Shown here: positions 37,601-48,965 of the stretch, one piece after another
How positions within the stretch are numbered: position 1 is the stretch's first letter
Layout of the letters: every line of letters begins with the position of its first letter
NCBI GenBank assembly: GCA_028015205.1
Contig: CM051519.1
Span: forward strand, 80,869,539-80,933,538
Direction: 5' to 3'
From: Mytilisepta virgata
Taxonomy: Eukaryota > Mollusca > Bivalvia > Mytilida > Mytilidae
DNA length: 64,000 bases
The notes under the pieces: generated by a model
What the model saw: the letters and a program-made list of their open reading frames with translations, nothing else
Told to the model about the DNA's origin: nothing
The model's database searches: none
Program-made: the position numbers and the translations under genes

Positions 37601-39680
37601 TCATACCAATGTAAGCTATCTAGTTCAGTTTAATTATGTCCAATATCGTTATCGCCACAAAAGCAAAAACTCTAAAATCACGAATGAAATGAATCTGTTG
37701 ATTAATTTTGATTCAAACTGGCCATGTGCTTTTAGATGATATGCCGAAATTATTATAAATATATGTTAAACACCAGTGAATCCTTAGTATCTCTTGGACT
37801 AGACAGTTAAACATAACTTGAATATAGGACCATCCAATAAACTTATTGTTCAAATCTCATTTCAGATTTGCACAATATATATTAATATATTTTATATTTT
37901 AACAGGTGATGAAAGAAAAAGAAAACAAAAAGCATAAAACAAGTAAAGAAAATATTGTTGACAACGAGAATGATGACGATGAAAGCGACGAGGAAGATAC
38001 CGAAATGACAGAAGAGGAAAAAGAGGTATATACAGAAAATTTTCTAAAATATCAACATTATTCATTTATGTTTAAAGGCGTAGCTGTGTTAACAAGGGGA
38101 TATCTTAACAACTATTTCACCTAGGTTAACAATATTTGGGTAGTGGTTGCTTATGAGCTCAGCATGTTAATCTATTATTGTTACCTGACCTTAACCTCAT
38201 TTTCACACTCCATTAGTCAGAATAAAGTTTTCGGATTAGGTCTTTTTCTCAGTAACAATAAATGGTAGGTCAAATGTATTTGGTTTGTTAATTTGTTGCG
38301 AGGAGTATATGTGCGTCTGAAAGGTGTCGCATGTCCTTGACCTCATTTTCAAACTTCAGTGGTTAGGTAACAGTTTTTGGATTAGTTCTGTTTATAACAG
38401 GTAAACTATAATTAGTATGTAGATTGGAGTCAAATAGTGTATGTCACTCCGACAATTGCCGCATGTCCTTGACCTCATTTTCACACTCGAGTGGTCAGGC
38501 TAATGGTTTTGAATTAGGTCTGTTTCTCAGTAACTACACATGGTAGGTTAACTATACGTGATATGTAAATTCCCTTACAGGAGTTTATGTCCGTCCGATA
38601 GGTGGCACGTGTCCTTGACCTAATTTCATTATCCAGTGATTCATATCCACTGTTTATGATCAGATTCCTTTTCTAGGTGACTGTTAGTGATATGTCTACT
38701 GCATTTGGTCTGTGTATTTCTTGCAATGTGTACATGTGTGCCTAATGTCACCTGACCTTGACCTCATTTTGACGCTTTACCGAATTAAGCCGATTTTTTG
38801 TGATATGCCCAGTTTCTCAGTAGTTATACAAAGTTGATCTGTGATATTTGGTTTAAAGAATTATTGTTTGGTGCCCATATCTGTTTGGTATATGTCACCT
38901 GACTTTAATTTCAAGTTCATGTTTAAAAGACTCATTTTCTCGTACACGGTAGGTCAAACATATTTTGTGTGGCGTCATTGTTGGGTCAGTCTAACCTATG
39001 TCACCCACCTGACCTTGACATCAGTTCAAAGCGACAGGCGAGATAATTTTTAGTGTTTTTTTTTTTGTCTTGGGGGAAAAGGCAGGATCCTTGATTTTGT
39101 TTTTAGTACGCAATCTAGAGAATGGTTTTATCTTCACACTATTATTTTTACCTTATCCACATCTTTATATTAAACATTGATTTCATACCTACATTTGACA
39201 GGATATGTACAATGCGGTTAGGAATGGTGACTTTGTTGGCCTACACAACGCTTTGGATAAGAAGAATGCTGATATAAACATGAAATGGGTATAATATGTT
39301 ATTAAAACTTATAAATCTAGGGAACAGAACTGCAAAACTGTTCATAATAAAGGCAGGGTGCAAAATTTGGTGAAAAAAAGCTAGGACCAAAAATCCTCAG
39401 AAAAAAAGGCATGATGAAAAATGTAGTGAAAAAAAGTCATGAATCCAGAAAAAAACAGGGCAACACCAGGTAGTAAAAAAAAAGCGAGTCTCGAAATGGT
39501 GCTGAAAAAAAGGCAGGACTTAAGTTACTTCCATGCCCCCCCCCATCTCCACCTAAAAATCAAATGGTTGCTCCCTAAGTTAAGCAATAAAATGTAAACA
39601 TATTTTTTGGGGATGCAGCAGTCCGTACCACAAAACAATAAAACATGAAAATATAGGACTAAAAAGATCTACAACATATA

Positions 39681-39712
<32 letters not shown>

Positions 39713-42700
39713 CATGCAGTTTGAGGTGCATTTTCTAAAGGCAACTTCCCATATGTACATTCACGATTTTGCCGTTTTATTATTCTTTTTTTATGTAATA
39801 TCTTCTGCAGTGCACCAGTCTCATTTGCCGAGTTCATTGTTTCTAGTGATTTAGCTCTGTAATAGTTTTAGTGTTTTTTGTGTCTGTGATTTTTGCTGCA
39901 AAACTGAAGGATACTTTTTTAACAGAATTTGTCAGATTTCCATGACTATATATGATCTAAGCGAGATTTTTTTCTGCATTGAAAACTTCGATTTTTTAGG
40001 TAAATGGTGCCTATCCCTTTTAACTTTTGTCAAGTACATGTGGGAATTTGGGGCATTAAATTATTGATTATTGCATTTGAACAAAAAAATTGCAACAATA
40101 TTAAATTTAAATCGCACAACTAGTGAAAATGCAGAGTCGCGGTTTAGGATGTATATATCAATCGCACAGTGTGTTTCTGTTTCATCTTCAACAAATATAT
40201 AACTGCTTAAAACCATTATGATCAGTCGACTTTAAGGTGAAAGTAGTTATTTGAAAATTGCTTTATGAATTTATTCCAGAACTCTATGGTTTTTTTTTTT
40301 ACATTTCAGTATGGTGAGAATTTATTGATGGCAGCCATTCGAGCAGGCCAAACCAATATTGCAGAGTTTTTAATAGATATTGGAATAGATCAGAACTTTA
40401 AAGCAAAATACTTTGTAAGATTATAGCAAATAGTCTCTATTTTTTACTTGCTTTTGTTTTGATTTTCTTGTCGTATTCACTGTTTGAATATGTATGGTTT
40501 TAACACTTGCTAATAGAGATATTTGAATGTGTTATGAAAAAGAAGTAATATAGGGTAAATATCAGAAGAATTGTGTCAGTGTGTTATAACTAAATTGATC
40601 CGTTGTCAGACTTTTTCAAGGGAAAAAATAATCATAAACAAATTTACGAACGTACCTGATGACGAATCCAGAAATGCCCAATCTAAACAAAAAGATTTAC
40701 AGCCAAAGTTACATTCACTATCACTGAAACTGCTTAAGCATGACTAAAAATATAAGTGTGGCTGATTTTCCCATAGTGTCCTATGTTAAACTAGTGTAAT
40801 TCACCGAGGTTATCATTCGTTTAGTATAGTCATTGCTTCAAGATGATTAGAATTTGAGATGCACATGTTAAAATTTTCAATGGGTGAAAAATGCTATTCT
40901 GTTACAAAATAAACTTCTAACTACCAAATTCCTTGCGTTCAATGCGTAAGAAAGGTTTGGACTACAGACGCCAAAGTTAAATGTATAACTCTATCAAATA
41001 GAATTGGCTGTCTTACCTCTTCCCGATTGATTGTATTGACTATTGTACACAACTTGATTTTTTTTTGTTGTTCCAGACTTTCAATTAAGAGCATTCATGG
41101 TGATAGTTAATCTGTAACAAATAAATTTAGCTTCTAATTTCTAAATGTATATTTATACAATGAAGATATTATGAGAAAAATGCAAAGGGCAAATGAAAGA
41201 TCCTAAATCCAGAACACAGACATCATCATTGACATAGCAAAGGACAATAATAAACAAACAAAACACAACACACAAATATAAGCAAGCATCCGAACCCTAG
41301 TTCGAGATTCCACTAACGTCAAACAGCCTGTTTTAAAATTGGCTGGGGCGTAGCAATTCTAAAACAGGCTTTTTAACGTCAGAGAAATCTCGAAATAGGC
41401 TCCAGCCTATTCCAAAACAGACCGTTTTACGTGAGAGGAATCTCGGATTTGGCAACATTCAGTTCTAAGAAAGGTCATTTGACGTCACAGGAATCTCAGA
41501 CTTGGCAACAGTCATTTCTAAGAAAGGTGGTTTGACGTCAGAGGAATCTCGGACTACCAGACCCTCAACCCACTGGGCCATGTGAGCTTATGTCAACACT
41601 TGGCGTCCGTCGTCGTAAACTATTTTAAAAATCTTCTCCTCTGAAAGTACAGAGCCATATACTTTGAAACTTTACCTGGATGTTCCTTAGGGTATCTTGT
41701 TTAAAATTTATATCCGGAGATTTGATTCATCAACAAACATAGCTGCAGTTGCTAAAAATAGAACATAGGGGTGAAATGCAGTTTTTGGCTTATATCTCAA
41801 AAACTAAAGCATTTATAGCAAAACTGGCCAGAATAAAAATGTTTATCAGGTCTACATATACCTGCCTTGAATTTTCAGACGAATCAGTCAACCCTTTGTT
41901 GGGTGACTGGCCCTGAATTGTTACTTTGAAGGAAATTTTGTAGTTTTAGGTAATTATATTTAATATTATCATAGATAGAGAGAAAGTGTAAATGACAAAA
42001 ATGTTCAGCAAAGTAAGATCTACAAATGAGTCACATGACCAAAATGGTCAAATGACCCCTTCAGGAGTTATTGCCCTTGAAAGACAAATTTTTTACAATT
42101 TTCTTGTTAAGTCATTTACGTTTTCAGAAATCTTCTTCTCTGAAACAGCAAGACCTATTTCAACTTAACTTTACCTGAATGTTTCTTAGGGTTTATAGTT
42201 TAAAAATTGTAACCGGGGATTGATCCATCAACAAACATGACCGCCGTTGCTAAAAATAGAACATAGCGGTGAAATGCAGTTTTTGGCTCATATCTCAAAA
42301 ACTAAAGCAGTAAGGGCAAAACTGTCGAGATGTAAAAATGTTTATGAGGTCAATATCTACCTGCCATGAAATTTTCAGGCGAGTCGGACAACCCATTATC
42401 GGGTTTTGACCCCTGAATTGTTAATTTTAAGGAAATTTTGCAGTTTTAGGTTATTAACTTGAATATTATTATAGGTAAAGACAAACTGCAAACAGCAAAA
42501 ATGTTCAGCAAAGTAAGATCTACAAATAAAATAGCATGACCAAAATCGCCAGTTGACCCCTTATAGGAGTTTTTGCCCTTGAAAGATTATTTACATGTAA
42601 ACTTATCAGTAAAAATAATGGTCTGACATATGTTTAGAGCATGACTACAAATAAATTAAATGGTAGCTTTACAAGTAGAATGGGGGGTCAAGGGTCAAGG

Positions 42701-44095
42701 TCATTGAAAAAGTCTATAGCAACCATATATATTTGGTTAAGGAACTTATAATTTACCTGTACAAGTAAAAAAGAAAGGTGAAGAGGTCAAGAAACAAGGA
42801 CATTGAAAATGTCCAAAGCAACCGATGAAAAAGTTCTAGCAACCATATATATTTGTGTTCAGGATTCTATATTTTAGCTGCACAAGTAAATATTAAGGCG
42901 ACAATTGCGACGGTATACATTAAATAGCAAAAATAATCATTAATGCAAAATCTACACAACAAATTACAGGAAAGCGATTCAGGCTCTTTGGAGCCTCTAG
43001 TTTTAAATAGATAACTGATACAAAGACAGTATTATCTTTTTGATGACTTTAGTTCAGATTTTATTTCTCCGCTGTAAATGAAATGTCTTTTTCAGTTCTA
43101 TTTATTAACTCATATTTATTTTCTGTATATTTTAGAATTTAAGGGAGAAAGATAAAAAAGGCAAGAGGGTTGATTGTCATGAGAAAAGCTGTAGAGACCT
43201 GGCCTATGATCTCGGTAATGACCATATTGTGGAAGTCATTGATGTAAAAAACAACAACGTTTTTCCTTTTGTACCTGTCAGTCCTCGAACAATATGGCAG
43301 CGGCGACCAGATGCCCCAAAATTGCCTAAACATCTTAGACCAAATAGTGAGGATGATAGTGACGAGGAGGATGAAACTACAGATGATGATGAAAATTCAA
43401 AAGAAGATGAACTAGATTCTGGTCACCCGAGTGCACGGAGTCATGAAAAAATCAACGATGATTTTGCATTCTCGGAAATGCTTGATAAAATGAATAATAA
43501 TAAGGATGAAGGATATGGAACTATGTCGCCCTCAGGATCGCCTTACCTTGTACATTCAAATTCAAATATTCAGCCGGAAAAACCAAGATTGTTTTACCGA
43601 CCTACTAAAGCTTCCATGGCAGTGCAGACACATAATTTTCAAAATTACCGACGCAGAGCGCCAAGCAGAAGTGCACCGTCAATGCGTAATATAAATATAA
43701 TCGGAAGTTATGCACACGAGAAAAAGCAGTGGGAACCAAAACGCGAAAAATCCGATGTAAGTGATACCATATCAGTTTATAGTCTTCCGTCCTTGAGATT
43801 TATCCCATCGTCTTCAAAAAATACAAGCAGACGATCTTCTACAAAGCTTTCGGCAGTGATGGAAATTTCAAAAATTCTGAGTCAATCTCCATTACTAGCA
43901 ATAAACAATGAAAAGGAAAATCCCTTTCGGTCTACGCAAAGAAGTAAATCAGATATACCCATTCAAAAAATATCCCAGTGGTGCCATAATTCGACAAATG
44001 TGTTCGATAGACTCTCGGTAACAAAAACAAGCACTAAAAACAGACTTTCCAAGTTTAGCGTAAATCGTGAATTGATTCATAACCATCGACGATAA
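34247..44095 (+). CDS. charged ankyrin-repeat protein (five coding exons)
   Basis: Exons 34247-34660, 37906-38025, 39202-39288, 40310-40414 and 43136-44095 join in frame to about 561 residues. All introns are phase 0 with GT-AG ends. Residues 1-178 are Lys/Glu/Ser-rich and probably disordered, followed by an acidic stretch (DDDESDEEDTEMTEEEKE). Residues ~179-275 form a small ankyrin-repeat core (AVRNGDFVGLHNALDKKNAD; YGENLLMAAIRAGQTNIAEF and LIDIG; then CRDLAYDLGNDHIVEVI). The remaining ~285 residues are Ser/Arg-rich with a second acidic block and no recognised domain. I do not recognise an orthologue. Ankyrin repeats usually mediate protein binding; the localisation and role here are unknown. 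The start has an acceptor at 34203 in its 5'UTR, so an upstream non-coding exon is likely. A possible polyadenylation signal AATAAA is at about 44791. Confidence 0.85.
34884..34930 (+). ncRNA. type I hammerhead ribozyme, copy 1
   Basis: Stem I is ATGCTG (34884-34889) pairing with CAGCAT (34925-34930). The core CTGATGA is at 34890-34896. Stem II is GAGG/CCTT (34897-34900 with 34906-34909, the first pair G-U) closing a TAACT loop. GAAA is at 34910-34913. Stem III is ATGC/GTAT (34913-34916 with 34920-34923, one G-U) with a 3-base loop. The cleavage triplet is AUA, so cutting is predicted after 34924. All conserved core positions of the motif are met. Confidence 0.85.
35262..35308 (+). ncRNA. type I hammerhead ribozyme, copy 2
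   Basis: Identical in sequence and fold to the copy 378 bp upstream: stem I ATGCTG/CAGCAT, core CTGATGA at 35268-35274, GAAA and an AUA cleavage triplet ending at 35302. The perfect identity of both ribozymes, while the surrounding repeat has a few changes, hints at selection or recent origin. Confidence 0.85.
36740..37533. mobile_element. TTAA-ended fold-back element, copy 2
   Basis: TTAAGGTAACAGGTACGTAA at the left is inverted as TTACGTACCTGTCACCTTAA at the right. Inner arms also pair over about 300 bp (for example CCTACGAATTTTCTTTAAA against TTTAAAGAAAATTCATAGG). It belongs with the copy at 14906-15592: both share GGTGACCCC...TAAATTTTATATCAAT and similar ends. No ORF. It lies in intron 1 of the ankyrin gene. 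Confidence 0.75.
37906..38025 (+). CDS. ankyrin gene exon 2
   Basis: The acceptor TTTTAACAG ends at 37905 and the donor GTATAT begins at 38026. The 40 codons read VMKEKENKKHKTSKENIV, followed by an acidic run. With phase 0 on both sides it could be skipped without a frameshift. Confidence 0.75.
38130..39050. repeat. degenerate ~140-bp tandem repeat (CCTTGACCTCATTTTC family)
   Basis: The motif CCTTGACCTCATTTTC or a near variant appears at about 38190, 38335, 38466, 38610, 38752 and 39009, each followed by TCAGTAAC-like and TAGGTCAA-like words. Spacing is about 131-148 bp. It resembles the array at 46185-48262, which shares the same words. It fills most of intron 2 of the ankyrin gene. Confidence 0.7.
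39202..39288 (+). CDS. ankyrin gene exon 3
   Basis: A 29-codon exon between acceptor TTTGACAG (39201) and donor GTATAA (39289). It encodes DMYNAVRNGDFVGLHNALDK followed by KNADINMKW, a first ankyrin-type helix pair with the typical A-V-x-x-G-D start. Too short to appear as a stand-alone ORF. Confidence 0.8.
39350..39583. repeat. MITE fragment of the GGGAGCAACCATTTGATT family
   Basis: The right end reads AAATCAAATGGTTGCTCCC (ends about 39577), preceded by a C-run. The body (GCAAAATTTGGTGAAAAAA, CACCAGGTAGTA, GGCAGGACTTAAG) matches the complete element at 57859-58117. The left terminal repeat is absent. A 31-base A-run lies downstream near 39687-39711. Confidence 0.7.
40310..40414 (+). CDS. 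ankyrin gene exon 4
   Basis: A 35-codon exon between a T-rich acceptor ending TTTCAG (40309) and donor GTAAGA (40415). It encodes YGENLLMAAIRAGQTNIAEF and then LIDIGIDQNFKAKYF, the clearest ankyrin repeat of the protein. The remainder of intron 4, up to 41290, shows nothing further. Confidence 0.85.
41290..41560. repeat. short ~65-bp tandem repeats with TTTGACGTCA
   Basis: Units with (T/A)CGTCAGAGGAATCTCG and TTCTAAGAAAGGT recur at about 41370-41550, the last two nearly identical. An inverted CAGCCTGTTTTAAAATTGGC / GCCTATTCCAAAACAG relation is visible at the left. No function can be inferred. Confidence 0.6.
41578..43003 (+). mobile_element. hairpin/CTAG-ended dispersed element in ankyrin intron 4
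   Basis: Begins with ATGTGAGCTTATGTCAACAC and CTTGGCGTCCGTCGTCG and ends GAGC-type hairpin AGGCTCTTTGGAGCCT followed by CTAG and T (42997-43001). The interior holds two ~500-bp direct copies (AAAATAGAACATAG at about 41754 and 42255; CAAAGTAAGATCTACAAAT at about 42009 and 42508). No protein is encoded. Confidence 0.65.
43136..44095 (+). CDS. ankyrin gene exon 5 (last coding exon)
   Basis: The acceptor TGTATATTTTAG ends at 43135; the frame is open to TAA at 44093-44095. It starts NLREKDKKGKRVDCHEKSCR, continuing the ankyrin-like core, then has an acidic stretch, a DSGHPS motif, YGTMSPSGSP and a long Ser/Arg-rich tail with no known domain. Confidence 0.85.
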   Translation, partial: NLREKDKKGKRVDCHEKSCRDLAYDLGNDHIVEVIDVKNNNVFPFVPVSPRTIWQRRPDAPKLPKHLRPNSEDDSDEEDETTDDDENSKEDELDSGHPSARSHEKINDDFAFSEMLDKMNNNKDEGYGTMSPSGSPYLVHSNSNIQPEKPRLFYRPTKASMAVQTHNFQNYRRRAPSRSAPSMRNINIIGSYAHEKKQWEPKREKSDVSDTISVYSLPSLRFIPSSSKNTSRRSSTKLSAVMEISKILSQSPLLAINNEKENPFRSTQRSKSDIPIQKISQWCHNSTNVFDRLSVTKTSTKNRLSKFSVNRELIHNHRR

Positions 44096-44630
44096 TCATT
44101 TTTGGAAATTCATTGCTTAACATTTGTGGAGTACACGCGTAGCAAATTAAAAAAGTAGTCCACCAATTTACTGCGCACAACCAGGGATCAGTTCCTGGCA
44201 CAACTCATTTGCAAATTTCGAACCAAAATGCCTAGCTAGTTCCGAAACAAAAACGTCTTAATGACGAAGATTATAGTCCATTATTTATCTAGATGCATTA
44301 ATGCGTGGATTTTATTTTCCGGAGCTTACATCATGCGTGCTGCCATTCTGTAGATAGTTACATTATTACATTATTTGCTGATAATTGTTCATCAAGATTA
44401 AATCGTACAAAATTAGAAAAGAAATCGATAAAATAATAGTTGTTTTCAATTAAAAAAAGATTTACCAATCTTTATTAAAACGCTTAACCATATATATAAA
44501 TCTTTTTAAAAGGAGAATAAAAATGTTGAAAATGCTCCAGAAGGTCAAATTAGGTTGTCTGTTATAATTTGACATTTGAATATGAAACTTTGGGATACTG
44601 ATGGTTTTGACTTTCACTATCTTAGTTTTT

Positions 44631-44690
44631 GAGAACAACTGATGATTCGAAAACTGACGAAATGTGCCCATCTTATGCGTCAAAATTTGT
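44631..44690 (+). ncRNA. decayed hammerhead ribozyme of a retrozyme-like relic
   Basis: CTGATGA is at 44639-44645 and GAAA at 44659-44662. Stem III ATG/CAT pairs perfectly and is followed by C44672, giving an AUC cleavage triplet. The first pair of stem II is a T-C mismatch and stem I is poorly paired, so activity is doubtful. The surrounding words (ACAACTGATGA, ATCTTATGC, AAAATT) also occur at 51512-51550. Confidence 0.55.
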
Positions 44691-45008
44691 ATCTTGAACA
44701 TGATGAAAACAATGTAAAAGGACGATGGAAGCGAGATAACCATTTCTTCGTATAAGTCTAAATCTGTGTCTGAAATGTAACCACTCATTAAATAAAGCTT
44801 AAGAGCATTGCTTGGATTTAACGCCCAGACGTGTGAATTTCATGCAGATAGAATTGTCAAAGTAGAAAGGTTTTACATAATACGAAGCTAATTAGTTGAG
44901 AATTCTTGGTTCAGAAAAAAAACATAAAATATCGATTTACCCAGAATAAGGAAAACAACTAGAAGTATGGTCTATTCTCGTAACAAAGCCACATCCATAA
45001 TATAAAAC

Positions 45009-45893
45009 AACTAGAGGCTCACCTGGTTTCTATGAGCCAAATTGAAAACGTAAGCTCTCTTGTATCCACAATGCTGTTAAAGAGACGTAAAATGTCACAG
45101 TGATCTTGACACTTAACTGTTGACCTAAAAAAAAGGGTGGATCATTTGCATCTGTCCTTCCTTATGAGATTTCTGTCAATATCGGTTATAATCTGCCCAT
45201 TACTTCCTGAGCAAATGAAAAAAGTCATTTCCCATATTGTTTCTATGCAAACTTTAGGCAGCAGCACCGTCAAGTGAGGGGTGAATCGCAACCAACAGTG
45301 GATCGGTTTTAAAGGGAATCTCTGTCATCAAGCCTAAAAAGTTTCAAAACATTTTATAATGCAGTTTCAGAGGTAAAGATTTTTGAAAATTGGCCTCTTG
45401 GGGCCATGTTGTTCATCCAACCAGAACCAAAGTGTGGAACGTTTGTAAAGGTCCTTCCATACATCATTCCTGCCAACATTGGCTACACACTGCCCTTTAT
45501 TTCACGAGCAAATGACAAAAAGGTCATTTTCCATATGGTTTCCATTGAAACGTTGAGCAGCTGCAGCCGTCAGGTGAGCTTATGAATCTCAGCCATAAGT
45601 GGATCGTTTGTAGAGAGTATTGCTGTTATCAACCCGGCAAAGTTTCATAACATTTCATAATGTAGTTTCAGAAGAGAAGATTTTTGAAAATTGGCCAATC
45701 AAAATAAAAAAATGGCCTCTGGCGACCATGTTGTTCATCCAACCGGAACCAAAGGTGAATCGTTTGTAGAGGTCTTTCCAAACATCACCCCTTTCAAGTT
45801 TGGTTACAATCTGCCAAAAGATTTCAGAGAAGATCAAAATGTTTACGGACGATGGACGACGGACGCAAAGTGATGAAATAAGCTCACATGGCC
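45009..45893 (-). mobile_element. hairpin/CTAG-ended dispersed element, minus orientation
   Basis: AACTAGAGGCTC at the low end corresponds to a shortened 3' terminus, and the high end reads GACGATGGACGACGGACGC and then AAGCTCACATGGCC, matching the 5' side of the family. Inside, two diverged ~360-bp direct copies carry TTGAAAATTGGCC and CATGTTGTTCATCCAACC (about 45384 and 45686). ORFs are incidental. Confidence 0.6.
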
Positions 45894-46184
45894 TATAGTG
45901 AAAAGAAGAATAAAGAAAAGCCCTTAAAAAGTACAATTATGTCAAATTTGACTTTTTGTGCAAATGTGAGAAAATTCTACACACCTGATCATAAAATACC
46001 AAGACAAAGATGTAAAAGAAATGAAGCCCTTGCTGACCCTTTATGGTATCACTAAGTACAATAAGTGGTAGCATAAACATTCCTAGATAAAAATATCGGT
46101 TCACTGAACAAATCTCGTCGGCAATGGTTAGTACACACACAAAAAATGAGAAGATACGAAATAATTGACAGAATCTCCGTTTTT

Positions 46185-48262
46185 GTCTCGCCTGCGACGA
46201 AAAGTCGCGACGACGAGATATAGGTACAAGTTTCCGGCGGCGGCGTAAACTTTTTAAAAACTTTAATAACTTTGAACATATAATATCTACAATTAAAATT
46301 TATGGTCCACAGATAGCTTATCGTATAAGGTTTGTCGCAGTATACTTGTCTTGTGACCCTGACTTCATTTTCATGGTTCACTGACTTCATCTGCGTCCAG
46401 GTTTCGTGGTTACATCCATTTCTCAGCAACTGTAATATCTAGGCGAACCATATTTGGTCTATAGATAGTTCTTAGTGGGTACATGCCAGTCTGACACCTG
46501 GATTGGGACCTTGACCTCAACTTCATGGTTGAGTGACTTTCATCCAAATTTCTAGATTAAGTCCGTTTTTTCAGCAACTATAATACCTAGACCAATCGTG
46601 TTTGGTCTATAGGTAGTTCTTAGTAGGTACATGCAAGTCTGACATCTGTCTCTTGACTTTGACCTAAATTTCATGCTTGAGTGACTTTGTCCCTTTTTCG
46701 AGATTAGGTCCATTTCTCAGCAACTTTAATACATAAAGCCACCATATTTGGTCAATAGATAGTTCTTAGTGGATACATGTCGGTATGACACCTGCCTTTT
46801 GACCTTGACCTCAATTTATTTTAACGCATCTTCCCTTGACTTGCAAAATGTTGGGTATTAGATATTCATTATTCTGTGTCCATGTGCATACTCAGGCGAG
46901 ACATGTAGTGTGTTTACTCTTGTTGAAATATACCAGAAATTAACATGTAGGTTAGTTTTTTTCTTGTAAATTGTCAAATAGAACACTTGTTTTCATGTGG
47001 CAGCTGTCCAGTCAATATTTAAACTGTAGAAATAGACAAAATACAAAAGTTTCTAAATCACCAGAATTTATTTATCAGTAAGACAGAGGACAACCGCTAG
47101 TAACCTTAATGTACGGCTACTAGTAATCTTGATTCAGTAAGTCTGACACATGCCTTTTGATTTTGATCTCAATTTCATGCTTGAGTGACCTGCGTCAAAT
47201 TTTCGTGATTAAGTCCATTTCTCAGCAACTTTAATACCTAGACCAACCATATTTGGGCAATAGATAGTTCTTAGTGGGTACTTGTCGGTATGACACCTGC
47301 CTTTTGACCTTGACCTCAATTTTATGGGTGGGTGACCTTTGTCACATTCTCGCGATTAAGTCAATTTCTTTGCAACTGTAATATCTAAGCCAACCATATC
47401 TGGTCAATAGATAGTTCTTAGTGGGTACATGCTACTCTGACACCTGTCTCTGGACCTTGACCTCAATTTCATGCTTGAAAGACTTGTGTTACGTTTTTTT
47501 TAGATTAAGTCCATTTCTCAGCAACTCTATTACCTAGGCCCATCATATTTGGTCTGTAGATAGTTCTTAGTGGATACATTCCAGTCTAGTCAGCTGAACT
47601 TGACCTGAATTTCATGCTCGAGTGACTTAATATACATTTTATTTCGATTTGTCAGAAACTGTACTACATTTGTAACTAGACCCACAGTATTTGGTTGATA
47701 GTAGTTCTTAGTGGGTATATTCCACTTTAACATCTGACACCTTACCTTTGACTTCTCTTTCATGCTTGACTGACTTCTTTCACGTTTTGGGTTAATATCC
47801 ATTTCTCAGCAACTGCAATACTGCAAACATATTTGGTCTATAGACAGTGCTTGGTGGGTACATGGCTGTCTGAGACCTTGACTTGAATTTCAGACTTGAG
47901 TCAAATTTTCATGATTAAGTCCATTTTTCTGTAGCTGTTATACCTATTTACAAATTGACCTAAATTTTAGGCTTGATTGACTCTTGTCCCATTTTTATAA
48001 ACAAGTCCATTTCTCAAAAAATGTTATAAATGTATTATATAGACCCACCATTTGTGGTCTAGTATTTGGTGGGTACATACCCGTCTGAGACCTGTCAACT
48101 CGCCCTGGACACAGTTTTAGGCTTGAATGACATGCATGAGATTTTTCAGACAAATTATCGCCTGACCATTACTATTTCTTTTAACGCATTTTCCTTTGAC
48201 TTGCAATGTGGGTTATCAGATAGTCATTATTCTGTGTCAATGTGCATACTCAGGCGGGACAT
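46185..48262. mobile_element. TIR element with ~147-bp tandem array
   Basis: GTCTCGCCTG (46185) is inverted as CAGGCGAGAC (46893) and again as CAGGCGGGAC (48251). The word GATAGTTCTTAGTGGGTACA or a variant appears at about 46464, 46612, 46758, 47263, 47410, 47559, 47701 and 47844, a spacing of 142-149 bp. Each unit also has CTTGACCT and CATTTCTCAGCAACT. A ~220-bp foreign block at 46917-47138 interrupts the array just after an internal right terminus, suggesting a composite of two copies. Confidence 0.7.
46917..47138. repeat. ~220-bp dispersed repeat, copy 2
   Basis: Same orientation and about 95% identical by eye to 18379-18598. It sits directly after the internal CAGGCGAGAC terminus of the surrounding array, so its insertion site or its transposition partner is informative. 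Confidence 0.8.
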
Positions 48263-48474
48263 TTAGTGTGTCCACTCCAGCAATTGTTACTGTTATTAAA
48301 TATAAACAATATGTATTTTTACTTTCCCTTAGGTGTAGTGATGTAGTTCACCTCCATTACTGTAGACATGAATGCAAAAAGCAACAAAATTATACATTAA
48401 GAAAAATATTCTTAATAACCAGGCAAATCCAAATACATAAGTGTATACAGTTGGAAGTATATGATAAAAAGATC

Positions 48475-48609
48475 ATTACATGGCATTTTTTTCAAATCAG
48501 ATGCTTTATCAGCCCTCGACCATATATCATTCCTCGAGCATGGCGGCTCTCCGGCTAATATCATGACCTAGGGTTGATAAAGCATCTGATATGAAAAATG
48601 CCATGTAAT
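48475..48609. mobile_element. 135-bp hairpin MITE
   Basis: ATTACATGGCATTTTT and CAGATGCTTTATCA at the left are inverted as TGATAAAGCATCTG and AAAAATGCCATGTAAT at the right, giving arms of about 40 bp. The loop is GC-richer than the surroundings. Confidence 0.75.
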
Positions 48610-48965
48610 AATCTATATATATTTACATCATGAAAAGACTGTTATTGTATAATATTCTATCTTTTTTTATAAGATAGTAACAAATTTATGACATTCAAGC
48701 ATGGAATTCTAATGCCACATAGTACTCAATGGAAACTTGTCAAAAACCCTGAAACGTAACTAAAAAGTACAAAAATATGTCGAGTACAGTCTTTATAATG
48801 GGGCATGTACACACTCTGTACAAGTTCTTAGTTAATAAGATCGGAAACTACAAAATGTTTGGAATAAAAACCATATTTAAAAACACTTGTTTTGAATAGT
48901 TTAAAAGGTTTGCCATTTTTATTACAAACGTGACTCTTTATTGGCCTTGATAATCAGGAACTTCT

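Noticed and set aside
40655..40680. CTGATGACGAA string
   Set aside because: The boxes are adjacent without stem II and there is no stem I partner.
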